Assembly: GCA_905250075.1 (NCBI GenBank)
Contig: CAJNOP010000653.1
Coordinates: 1,247 to 65,246 of the forward strand
Reading direction: 5' to 3'
From: Rotaria sp. Silwood1
Lineage: Eukaryota; Rotifera; Eurotatoria; Philodinida; Philodinidae
DNA length: 64,000 bases
Under the pieces are notes generated by a model. It made no database searches. It had not been told where the DNA came from and saw only the letters and a program-made list of their open reading frames with translations. Position numbers and translations under genes: made by a program. Positions 23,123 through 34,641 of the stretch are shown here, piece after piece (positions within the stretch are counted from its first letter, which is position 1; the number at the start of each line of letters is the position of its first letter).

Positions 23123-24578
23123 TCTAACTTGAAAGTTAAATTCAATTGAACAACTACTCTTCGCCTTTCAACTTTCAAGTCTCGAAATTTAACGAGACGG
23201 ATATCCTGTGTGTGTGTTTTCGTGATACCCTCACCTAGAGACGCCCTCTGTTAGAATAGTTTAAATTGAGAAACTGCAGTTCAATTTTTTCAAGTTTTAA
23301 CTATTCTTCAATTCAATTCAAGTTTCAAGTTTGACATATAAATTCTATAGCAGCTAGATAATATCGAGTTTTAAGTCAGTCACGAGCAACCTTTATGTAG
23401 TCTAACGGTCTGATTCGAACAGTAATTGACTCATGACGTTCAAATTGACTGTTGAAAAAGTATGAATTTCAATTTCAAGAAGGAACATATTTCATCACTT
23501 AACGATACTCCATCCTTTATAGTAAAGGATAACTGCATCACTATTTGAACAAGTCAACGAAAATAGATACATGAAATTTCAATTGTTCAAATTGGCATAT
23601 ACCTTTTGCTAAACAGATTCAATTATCTTAATAGTCCATTAAATGCTAGCATATCTTTCGTATGTCTCATATGTCCCCAATGTTTCATAAGATAGTAAAT
23701 TTCCATGTATAGAAAATTGAAATGCAATGACTATAAGAAAAATTTCATAAAATTTCAACTTAATGCTTTGAAAAATAAGCACTGTGCATTAATTTCAATA
23801 CAAAAAGTATACCGAAATGTTATCTCTATTGTCAAGCTTGGGGTTAGTTGAGGAAATTCATTTTTATTTTCAATAATTTTCTAATAATAATGTATTTCTT
23901 GACTAAACCCAATCTCAAAAATAGTGATATTATTCCTATATATTTTCTACCTCGAAATGAATTTCATTACGCAGACCTAATCCAAACTAGTGATTGTTTT
24001 TGGTTCACTTTCTATGCATAAAAATGAAGTTTTTCTATTTATCATCGACATATAATCTATATCGTTGTATCATTATTCTTTATCTCAAATTGACAAGTTG
24101 TGCTATAAAGATGTACATCAGTGCTATTTTTTTAAGAAAAATGGATACAACAAGTAAACAGTCGGAAATGTGAAACTGAAAAACGTTATAAATTAAAGTT
24201 TAATGATAACGGTAATGCAATAATAATCCAGTTTGCTGTAAAAATGGAACTACTACTACTACTATTACTACTCTCATTTCAATATTCAATCGCTCTCAAA
24301 TATATGCAGATCATATTTATTCTCTTTGAATTATTTCAGTTTTAAATATAAAATGAAATTATTAAAAAGGTATACATTTACTTTACTTTATCGTGGTACA
24401 ACGTCTGTTGACTTGTTTGTTTGAATATGTATTTTTACTGATCAACAATGTAACAACGTTATCCCCAATTTGTTTTTGTAATGGTGCACGATGCACAGGT
24501 GCAGTAGTTATATTACTCGTCTATAAGACGCACATGTTATCATAAGTTACATATCAAGAAAATAACCATACTTCATTG
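23123..24578. other. Intergenic with AT-rich inverted motifs
   Basis: Around 23123-23345, ACTTGAAAGTT, TTTCAACTTTCAAGT and TCAAGTTTCAAGTT motifs recur in both orientations and may be a worn MITE. The rest shows no gene. Confidence 0.35.
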
Positions 24579-24865
24579 CCCAAGTCGATCGTTCCGGTCA
24601 CCGGATACTGCAGGAACCCGCAGGAAAGACGTGGAAAGATCGCCGGTTCCTGCAGGAAAACACCGGAAGTCAACGGAACATGGAAGCAGTATTCCGGCCG
24701 GAAATTTTTCGGACTTTTTCCGGCGGGTTCCTGCCGGAAAGAACAGGAATTGGCTGGAATCCACCGGAAAAAAATCCGAAAAATATCCGACCGGAATACT
24801 GCTTCCATGTTCCGTTGCTTTCTGGTGTTTTCCTGCCGGAACCGGCCGGTACTTTTCGGCCTGGG
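24579..24865. mobile_element. GC-rich CCGGAA palindromic MITE
   Basis: ~287 bp, much richer in GC than its surroundings. Both halves carry inverted GGAACATGGAAGCAGTATTC and GGAAAACACC(G/A)GAA segments and many CCGGAA/TTCCGG words. The ends read CCCAAGTCG and, inverted, CCCAGGCCG. No clear target duplication. Overlapping open frames on both strands are artefacts of the stop-poor composition. Confidence 0.65.
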
Positions 24866-27800
24866 TGGTATATTCATATTATTAACGGTCGTATTTTGAT
24901 TTTCATCTGATGTTCATAGTATATGCACATGTATACATTAATTGCATTGTTTATCATATAAAAATGGGCCAAAGGAAGAGCGGATATCTTAAAAATGCTA
25001 ATGCAATTATTCTTTTTCTTTTGTTTGCTGTCAACATTAGTATATAAGTGTATATTTTGATATTCGTTTATTTCTATATTTTTGTGATATGAGAATAAAT
25101 CCGCTTGAATCACTGCCAAAAATAGAAGAAAAAAGAAGATGTCTCCTAATTAATATCTTATTCAGTCAATGTATGAAAAAGCATAAATTCTTTACGTTGA
25201 GTGGTAATGTTCATAAAAGATCGATGTATTGTTAATAAATATAAATATTAACGTTTAAGTATTAGTATTTAATTTAATTTAATTCATCTTAGTATTTTTT
25301 CTCACCGATTTATGAGAAAATTATCTATTTGACAGTTGTTTTTATTCTGTTTTAGCACCATTTATATGAGACACATATTATTAGTGAGTGAAACGGCGTG
25401 AAAAGCAACAATATTACTTCGATCTAATAACTGTAGAATACACGCATGTGCCACATGACCAAGCCGTTTATAAGAAAAAAATGCACAACAAAGCAAAAAC
25501 CATTGTTCGATTGCATTACCACGATTTCGCTTTTCTTCTGGCACGAGTGTAGAGTTACCTTGAATATTTTTTGCTTATTTTTCTTACCCTTAATTATTGT
25601 GAGTCATACTTGGTGAAACAAATTAAATGTATATGGATGCATTGCGTCCGTATTCTCTGCCAAGTGAATAATGGGAAAGGGGTCATTAAAATGCATTATT
25701 ATCCGTAGCTAGACCATTTCGACCCTTAAAATGCATCGTTTTTAGCGAATAATGGTAAAATAATTATTAAAATGCGTTGAGATTCAAAAATGATCCATTT
25801 TGACCATATCATAAAAACGGACTTTATTTTTTTTCTCGAGTTTCAAACTGACTTAAACAATACTTATGGTTTCTGAAACTCAGATGGATCACTAATAATT
25901 ACTTACAAAACATACATATTTTACACAAAAGTCAAAAATATTTTTCGAAATTCTGCATAAAAGTTGATTGAAAATATTTGGTTCTAGTATAAACATAACA
26001 AGCAATAGTTGGCAAACTGTTAGTTTTTGGGTAATTCTCAGCAATAAATCGATAACTTTTGAATCAGAAAAGATCATGCTCTCCATAAAACTACCCAATT
26101 TAATAGTTTCCCTGGGAGATCGATTTCTTTAGTGGAAAATATTTTTTTTTAAGACGTTAAATTTCATTTTCATCTATCCGATGAGTAGCACACTATAGAC
26201 AAAAGATCTAATGCTGCATTTTGTCACTCATGAGAAATTTAAAATGTTTCTAAAGTGATGAAATATATTGACATTATGGAAGCTACAAGGTAGATCTTAA
26301 GAAGCCAGGTTATCTCTGTATTATAAGCAAAATCTGACTTTGATGATATTTTGAAAGTACTAACTAAAATTGAAGTTTTCATTGATCATCAAAATTTAGA
26401 AATAAAGGTGCAATGCTTCAATAGAAAATGCATTGCAACGGGCTAAGCTAAAAGTTATTTCTTTCTATTTTTAAATGAAGTTGTAGTCATGATTATTCGT
26501 ATTGTTATATTTATTTGTTAAGATAAAGTAGTTGAAAAAATCAGAGTGGACATAGTTAGCTTTTAATCTAATATTTTTCGTGGCGAAACAATATGTTCAA
26601 CTCCAAGTACATTAATTTTACACTATAAGTATTATACAAGGTTTATCCGTTTTCGAATAACACTTTGTGAACAAAAAGTGCGCGATTTTTCTATACCTGT
26701 ATTGTTGATCAAAGAAAACACGTAATCATGCATATATAACTCAGTCTTCAGATCTTGTCACTATATGAATTTATATGTTTTGTTAGTTCCTTCTACAAAA
26801 GCAATATTTCCATTTATTAGTTAGACATGTAGTGCACACAGTGACGTTATCTTTATGATCGATTAATACAAAGCTTTAATTAGCACAATCCGCTAATAAG
26901 TATATATCTTTTAACTCAGAAGAAATATTTATCTTGAAATGGCTGCATTATCGTTTCCATATATCGAATCATTAACATATTTATTATGTTCATGTTCTCT
27001 CTTTAACATTATTTGTTCTTTTCTGTGAATGTTCTGTTCTATATGCTTGAATAAATTTTATTGGTTCATTTCAAATATAGACGAGTTAGTTGTAACATGT
27101 CTGTTGTCTCTATATTTGGACAACTAAAGACACTTCACGAGATGTAATAGAATTTATAAATATTATAAATCATGTGTGCAATTTACCAGATCAATCAATC
27201 GTCACTCACATTCTTCCATATCTCTCTGAACAGCATAAAGAACATACTTAGTTTTTCAGTTTAGTCCGAATACTATCCCAGATTAGGTCTTATATGTAAT
27301 TTTTATGTTGACGAGTAATATACAACATGTTTAGTCATACAGTATAACTATTCACTGATAGCCGAAGAAATCTGTTTAATATTCTATTCATTGAATAAAA
27401 TATGTATGATAATTCTTGTATCAGAAAGAGAAAAATAAAACATGAAGTGAATATTAGACAGCTTAGTATATAGATTAATCATAAATTCACTGATTAAATA
27501 TTTCATGAGGCATTTTTCTTTTTTCAAAAGTTTACTACAGCCAATTACTAATAGTTTAATAAAAACTGAAGATCTTCATACATTACTCATAATATAAATA
27601 TAACACCTAGCACACAATGTCGTTGCAACTAAAATGAAAAAGCTAGCTGTGTCGTTTTTTTTACCAGGATACACTTCTTCATGACTTAAAGTATTTCCTA
27701 GATTTTTTGTCTTATCTATGTAATACATAGTCGCATATTCATGTTCTAGCACATTATGGCTTCTTAGTTCTTAAATAAGAGTATGAAGTTATTGTTATTT

Positions 27801-28440
27801 TAAAAATAACTCTTTCTAGTATTTCTCGACATATGACTTCTATGTAACTATCTGTTACGACTCAGAATTTTGTGCTCTTTCTATTGACATAAATACATTA
27901 GCTTTCATTCACATTTCGTAAAATTGTAAAAGAATAGTTATTTTGAAAATAACAATCGTTCTACACTCCTATTCTCAAATAAGATCCTTGCAGATGTTTA
28001 ACCCAGTTATCAATGATTACATTCAAAGAAAAAGATAAGCATTTTAGTTCTCATTGTATAGAAGCGTTTGAGAGTCTCGAGACGCTAACAACTTGATAAA
28101 CGACATGAACCAATAGCTCTTTTTGTATAATCAACATTTCTTGGCAGACTAGGTCGAACGGCATTTATGTTTTCACCAAAATGCTTCATTTAAAGCCGCA
28201 TAGAATAGTATTCTGACTCGTCCATTATAGTTATCTGTATCCTTCTAAACTCTAGGGAATTCAAATATTTTTAGCTAAGTTTTCTAAAAGTACACTCTCA
28301 ATTCAAGTATAATTATGTAGATAACATATTTCTGATAGCAGCAAAGATATTCAGAGAATATATACCGAATTAGACTATAGAAAGAATATCAGATGATAAA
28401 AACAAGATAAAAGAAATGAGCGAGTAAGGTTAGTGATGAT
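24866..28440. other. Gene-poor region
   Basis: No complete gene. A ~60-codon open piece on the minus strand at 25362-25565 follows an acceptor-like CAAG and might be an orphan exon. A ~40-codon piece at about 27121-27245 (+) is also coding-like. Neither matches a family I recognise. Repeated AAAATGCAT words occur at 25650-25770. Confidence 0.35.
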
Positions 28441-28612
28441 ATTAGATTGAAACATAAGTTCTGCACGGTTTTTTTTCTTAGGCAAATTTGAGGCCTTATA
28501 TCTCATGATTGGAATGGGATAGAGCCTCTATCCCATTCCAATCACGAGATATAAAGCCTCAAATTTGCCTAAAAAACAAAAAAGACGTGCAGAACTTATG
28601 TTCCAATCTAAT
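28441..28612. mobile_element. Near-perfect mariner-type palindromic MITE
   Basis: 172 bp. The left half from 28441 (ATTAGATTGAAACATAAGTT, then CTGCACGG) is mirrored by the right half to 28612, with only a handful of mismatches around a centre near 28527. The end TTAGATTGAAACATAAGTTC resembles the mariner end TTAGGTTGGTGCAAAAGTAA. TA at both flanks fits mariner. The low arm divergence suggests recent origin. Confidence 0.7.
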
Positions 28613-28702
28613 CGAATGGCACTCAAATGCATTCAAGGTGACATAATTATAACGATGTGAAACAGTCACAAATAATGCCAAAAAAATGGTTTGTGTACTA
28701 GG

Positions 28703-28783
28703 CTGGTGTGGGTGTGGGTTCCCGGGCTGGCTCAGCTTAAAATAACTTCCATCGGCATGCACACCACATACCCACACTCACTT
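28703..28783. repeat. Telomere-like hairpin 5
   Basis: GGTGTGGGTGTGGG (from about 28705) faces CACACCACATACCCACACTCAC (to about 28781), separated by ~40 nt containing CCCGGG. It is ~90 bp from the mariner-type MITE. Confidence 0.6.
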
Positions 28784-31103
28784 GAATTCTTATACATATG
28801 CATCAAAAGTGAATTAAGAAACGGAAAGAATTTTATTTCTGGTTATCAATAACAATCATCCTTCAGGAAATCAGCAATACAAATAAAAAAAGGAACAAAA
28901 TGTCTATGTGAGAATGTCTTTGTATATAATCAACTGCTGTTTTTTAGCCAATGGAATCTATTCGTAGCTGAGTTAGAATAACATGAGCTCATGTCGATCC
29001 ATCGCTACCAGGGTGAGTAGTATCGTCAGATGATTTAAACATGATCTTATCTATATCTTTTCAGCGAAAGAGAACAAGTTGTGGTCTACCAAGGAGAAGT
29101 GTTATTGTACATTTGTGGATCTCTATTGAATTTCGATGTTCTGTGATAATTAATTCTACATAAGTCATTCCAATCAGCACATGCAGTGACAGAAAGAAAA
29201 GTAAATTATGTGCTTTGACTTTCGACGCCGATCGATGCATCATTCTTGAAATAGGCTATGTGTGAACTATCACTAGCTGTGAAAGACATGATATATCCAC
29301 TTTTCGGATGCTGCTTTCTCAAGTTTAATTCGCACTTGTAAGAGTGTGAGTGTGGGTGCTATCACTATTTTCTAATTTTATTTGAACTTTCTTAAAATAT
29401 GATACAGTTTTTGTGGCTTCGACAATTCGTCAAGAAATTTTATTTTAATGTTTTGCAATGTTGAAAAATGTTGGTTGCCGTTATTGAAGTATCCATGTTA
29501 AGTGTAACATTACTTTTTATTTGTCACAAATCTTTATACAAGAGAATATTAAATAACTATGCTAAACATAATAGCCGATAAGACGCAGTAGACTATTTCT
29601 TCATTCAATACTAAACGAGTTTAACTAGTATTGTTGGAAGTATTCTAATTATATCGGCAATGGTCATATGCGATGGCTGCCCAGGAACAGTTCTTGTTCA
29701 AGTATAAATATGCATGTTGTTTTATGTGCAACAGATTTTCTTTGTTTTCTCTTTACTTGTTTGGATGGATTGCTCGGTACATATTTCTACTAGATACTTG
29801 TGCATGAATGTATTTCACAAGAAAAATACACTTCAACATCTTATTGCTATTCGTTTGGAATTTGCTGTTTCATAGAATAATAATTTAAGTCCTCGTTTAT
29901 TAGAAGAAAGTAATGTCAGTTCAGACGAAGCTATTGGACATATTTCGGTATGACTGTTTGCTTGGCGGCTATCTGCTCGTAGGGATGCTGATGCTGATTC
30001 TTTAGAATTATTTTTTAATTTTTTCTCACGAAATTATTTGAAGTATCATCAGTATTTACTGTATTTTCTGCTTGAATATGCTACACTACAATAATTAGTC
30101 GCGCACTACCTTCATTAAATTCATTTATCTATGTTACTAAAAATGATCTGCCGTTTACATTTGCCTTAAGAGCTGTTGATAGCATGGCTATATTATCAGG
30201 TCTATCAAAAAACAATTCTATTGTTCTTACAAGCACGTGGTGCGGAAAGATGTACAACCGGACAGATCATTTTAGGTATTAATCAAAAATATTCTGTTAT
30301 TATTATCCAACTGAATATAAGTTCTTTTTTCAAGATATTGATTGAGAAATGATGAATAACGGTTTCAAAGCTTTGCATCTTACAATATCTTTCATTATAA
30401 TTCATGTTGAAACACCATAATTTTAAACACAACTAATTTATATTTTGAATGAACGAAGATAATTAGAGATGATGATGATGATGATGATTCACTGCGAGTG
30501 ATTTACGAGTCGTGAGTTTACTGAAACACTGATATTGCGTCTTTTGTACTTTTATTCATATTCATCAATGAACAGTAGTGAAATAAATACATATACTCGA
30601 CCAAAATATAGGATAACTTTAGGCTATCTATAATTTAAATCATAATGCAAGGTTAGCAGAAATGCATCACTTTTATTAATATTTCTAGTCTTAATACATA
30701 AATGTCGTCTTTCAATTAAGAGTCCTGCTATTGAAAAGATTTGTCTGGAGTGCGAAAGTGGATGGTAATTCCAGAATCTTCACTAGCAATCTCACTTCAT
30801 TATATTTTCATAGAAAAACTCACACACTCAATGAACGTTGACTACAATAGAGAGAGCAATACTCGATGCCTACAGTGAAACACGCCTATATGCATATCAA
30901 CACACACATATCTAGAACATTACGTTCCAAATCAAGTACAGACAACATATGACCAGTCTTGGTAGAAGACAACATTACATCAAACAAAGAACGATATTGA
31001 ACTTGCCAAGAAGTTACTAACATGCACCTTCAAGACAATTTTAAGCAGTTCTCAAATATCTTGTATAAATATATTTTTAATAAAAATCAGGTAGAATAGA
31101 AAT
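28784..31103. other. Gene-poor region with possible coding relic at 29.7-30.3 kb
   Basis: About 29780-30300 (+) has short open pieces in changing frames (such as NLSPRLLEESNVSSDEAIGH and FTFALRAVDSMAILSGLSKN). They look like worn exons of an unknown gene. A single telomere-like arm lies at about 29343-29358, and a GAT microsatellite at about 30468-30487. Confidence 0.25.
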
Positions 31104-33799
31104 CTACTGTTGCACAGATATTCTATTAGTCGATATGAGTGATTCCAACTCAAGTATTTTAAATTCAACATCAGTCCATTTCTTGAACGTTGAAACTTCA
31201 TCATCACCCTTTAAATTCTTGAAAGAAAATTTCAACTTTTTACATGCCAGTGCACATATTTCTTTGATATCTGGTCGATCTGTAAATTGTTGGGCTCCAC
31301 CTATGTCCTCACGACATTGTCTATTACCACATCGAACTTTTCCTTAAATAAGAAACATAGAGAAAATTTAAAATTAAATCGATCAAAATATTGTTTGTAC
31401 CATTCACTTGTATTTCTTTGAATTTTTGTGCTTCAGAAAACCATTCGATTTCTACTCGTTCGATGAGTTGTTGTTGTTGAATAAAATAATTACTATTTCG
31501 CTTGCGTATCCATGAAAGTTGACCCAAATAATAATCACATGAGCGACATGAAACTTTACCATCTGTGGTCTGTGGATCTTTTAAATTAGATTGCATTAAT
31601 TGTTTCAGTTCTGTTTCGACACGCCATCGATCAATAATTATATTCTAAAACGAAAAGAAAAGAAAATGATAAAAACACTCCACTTTTTTTTGTCATAAAA
31701 GAAAGTACAAAATATTTCATTAACCTGCACTTTTTGAAGATTAACTTTCAATTGATCAGATGATATTTGTTGCCAACTGTTAAGAGCCTCTAACATTTCC
31801 AATTCTTTAAAACGATTTGTCATCTCTTTTATGTAATTTTTTGATCCTATATACATGATAAAATGAAAAACAAATTTTTTTTATAATTGATGAGTTTTGC
31901 TTTTTTTTGCATTAGTTTTTTCCTCTAACAAAACTGTCATATACCTGCATCAACAACTAAAAAACAAGAGCTTTTCTCTGCTCGAGCCCGTCCTCTTGAT
32001 TGAACTGTGCCAATTTCATTTGAAACAAATTCATAACGTATAACAAAAGAACATTCTGGTACATCCAAACCTTCTTGTATGATATCTGTAGCAATTAACA
32101 CATTCGACAATCCTAAAGATTCATCATAGATTGACAAGACTATTCAAATAAGTACAAGAAAACCTTTTCGAAAATTGTTCAATGCTTCATCTTGTTCACT
32201 AAGACTATTCTGATAATCAACACCATTTTGACCGACAAGCCAACAAGGTTTTATAATGTTCTATTTGAATGGTTTATTTTAACTGTAAATAACCAACTTA
32301 CCTTAACATCTTCACGTTCATTGAAATAATCAAACATCAATTTTGCATAAAGTGTACGAGATACTAAAATTAATCCTACACAAAAAAAAAGAATTTTTTC
32401 AATCATCAAGTATGAAAAGAATAACAATTAACCTCTCGCATTGTCTCTTTGTTTAATCAGCCGTTGTAACAAATCAGTCAAAAAATCAAGTTTAGGATTT
32501 GTTAAATAATATTGACTATCTTTCAATTGATCGACTATACTATTTATTATTTGTAGACAATAATCATGAACTTCAGTTTCAATATCTATTGGCGTTTCTT
32601 TTTTACTAGAAGAATCAAATAGAAATATTCGAATTTTGTTGATAATGAGAAATATACGTGTAAAATAGATCAATTTTCTTGATGATATCATTTATTATTG
32701 ATTTTAATGGTAAATCAGTTAATGCATTGAGTCTTTTGACAAACATAATCATGTATTTAATCAGTATCACATTAGTTAAATTGTTCTTTATCTCTGCATC
32801 ATATTTTTCTTGAACTAATTGTTGTTCATCAGTTAATGCATCAATAGTTGGAGAACATTGAGATCCAATATATCCCAACAAGGATTTAATTAATTCTACT
32901 AATTTTTGTATATACTGATCAAATGACATTGATTGAACAGTGAGAATTTCATCATCTGTTGGTCTATGTATTTTTTTATTCAATTCTTCAATATGTTCTT
33001 CTTTGCTTACAGTTACAACATTATAACAATTGAGTGTTGCACATAATTCATAAAGTTTATTGAGAGCATTATTACGACGCTGTTCAACATTTGATAACTC
33101 TTCATATATTAACTTTGAATTCGTTAGTTTCGTTCCACATGAAGCAGTAAGACCAATTATTCTCGGTTGATGGTCCGCTTGATGATAAACTAAATATTGT
33201 TCCATAATTTTCGAATATGGATGATTTCCAATACAATTATGACATTCATCAAATATTAACAAATCAATTTGATTTAAAAGAATAGTTTTATCGATTAAGC
33301 AATTCAAAAATTTTTGTGGTGTACAAACAACAACATGACTATATTGAACAAATTCATTAGCTGTTGAATCATCGTCACAAGGCATAACACGAAGATCGCC
33401 AGCATCACGTATAGCTGCTACTTGTTGATCACGAATTGAACGATGAGGAATAAAGAAAAATGTTAAAAATTGTTCATCTTTTTCTTTTCGTTTTTTCATA
33501 TAATAATATTTGATTAAAAGTGCAGCTATGTATGTTTTTCCTGCACCTGTTCGTAAACTAACAATTGCATTTTCACTGTTTATAACAGATTGAATGAGTT
33601 CAATTTGAAAATCAAAAGGACGACGTTGAATGTTTAGTTGTGAAAGATATTCATCAGACCATATTGAATTTTTTTCGAAAGGTTCTAAATCTAAATTTTT
33701 GTAGTCTTGAATTTTCTCAATAGGTGAATTGAGATTCGTTGAAACAATTTCGTAAGTACTTTGTTTTGTGATAACTGATGATGATGATGCTGATGCCAT
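31104..33799 (-). CDS. RIG-I-like (LGP2-like) DExD/H-box RNA helicase, complete
   Basis: Eight exons: 33799-32658, 32605-32433, 32375-32302, 32260-32164, 32112-31945, 31846-31725, 31644-31401 and 31342-31104. They join in frame to 752 residues. Helicase motifs: Q-like FQIELIQ, motif I RTGAGKT (~res 83-89), motif II DECH, motif III LTAS, motif IV LILVSRT, motif V LIATDIIQEGLDV, motif VI QSRGRARA. Between the RecA lobes is a long helical insertion (HEL2i position). The C-terminus keeps the zinc Cys of the RIG-I regulatory domain: CRSC, then CGNRQC with the C-x4-C spacing of RIG-I. There is no CARD; only ~55 residues precede the helicase. The VIRYEFVSNEIGTVQSRGRA stretch is closest to MDA5/LGP2. 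The expected role is binding dsRNA in the cytosol, in antiviral sensing or RNAi (as nematode DRH proteins). A hAT MITE ends 112 bp upstream of the ATG. Confidence 0.9.
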
Positions 33800-33910
33800 G
33801 GCACCTTAAAAAAAATGTATATTATGTCAAACAAAAGCATATGCTATCATCGATGATAAAACTAGATATTTAACAAAGAAAATCGAACAAAAGTTCAGAG
33901 ACATTGCATC

Positions 33911-34633
33911 CAGAGATGGGCAAGTCAGCGATTTTTTGACTCAAGTCAAGTCAAGTCAAGTCAGAGTCGCTTTAAGTCAAGTCACAAGTCAAGTCAAGTC
34001 ATTTCTTAAAAATTCCAAGTCAAGTCAAGTCAAGTCGGAGCTACTTTGAGTCAAGTCACAAGTCAAAATTCAAGTCAAGTCAAGTCAAGTTGGAGTTCAA
34101 CCCCGATTTTCACTGTGTTTTCTTTAAATGAAGACAAATTATCGAAAACATTCTTTCCTTGATCCATATTATAGTTGTACTCTCGTTTGCTAAATTATTT
34201 ATTAATTTAATTATTATAAAAACAAAGAAAACAACGTATTTCCGTTAAACAGATTTTTGGGAAATGAAATGTCCAATAAAAATTGAGAAAAAAGGTTTTC
34301 TACGTATTTCAACAGCCATCATCTTATTTCAGACGAATTCACTCTGTGAACATATTTGCTGATCTTCATTTCGATTTTTCCACTACATTTCAGTTAAAAA
34401 ACCGAAATTGAAGTGAATAAAATCCCTTTAGATATATACATGTTTAGACTTGACTTGACTTTTTTATATACGGCCAAGTCACAAGTCAAGTCAAGTCATT
34501 CTGAAAAATTTCAAGTCAAGTCAAGTCAAGTCATAATTCGTTCAAAAAATCTTCAAGTCAAGTCAAGTCAAGTCAGACTTGACTTGACTTGGCTTGATTC
34601 AAGTCATTTTTTGACTTGACTTGCCCATCTCTG
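33911..34633. mobile_element. hAT-type MITE filled with AAGTC arrays
   Basis: Ends CAGAGATGGGCAAGTCA and TGACTTGCCCATCTCTG are perfect inverts, flanked by an 8-bp direct duplication ATTGCATC (33903-33910 and 34634-34641). Both are hallmarks of hAT elements. Inside each end are clusters of tandem AAGTC, broken by short AT-rich spacers, around a ~300-bp unique core. No transposase. It sits in the promoter-proximal region of the RIG-I-like helicase. Confidence 0.85.
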
Positions 34634-34641
34634 ATTGCATC

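Noticed and set aside
24554-24910. Five overlapping open frames on both strands
   Set aside because: The GC-rich palindromic MITE has few stop codons; frames mirror each other and carry no domain.
32140-32163. A 24-nt intron in the helicase gene
   Set aside because: A normal 51-nt intron (32113-32163) with a CTTTAG acceptor gives a better protein (FRKGLSNVLIATD) matching the RLR family.
34413-34619. Open frame rich in KSSQVKSSQ
   Set aside because: A product of the AAGTC tandem arrays in the hAT MITE.
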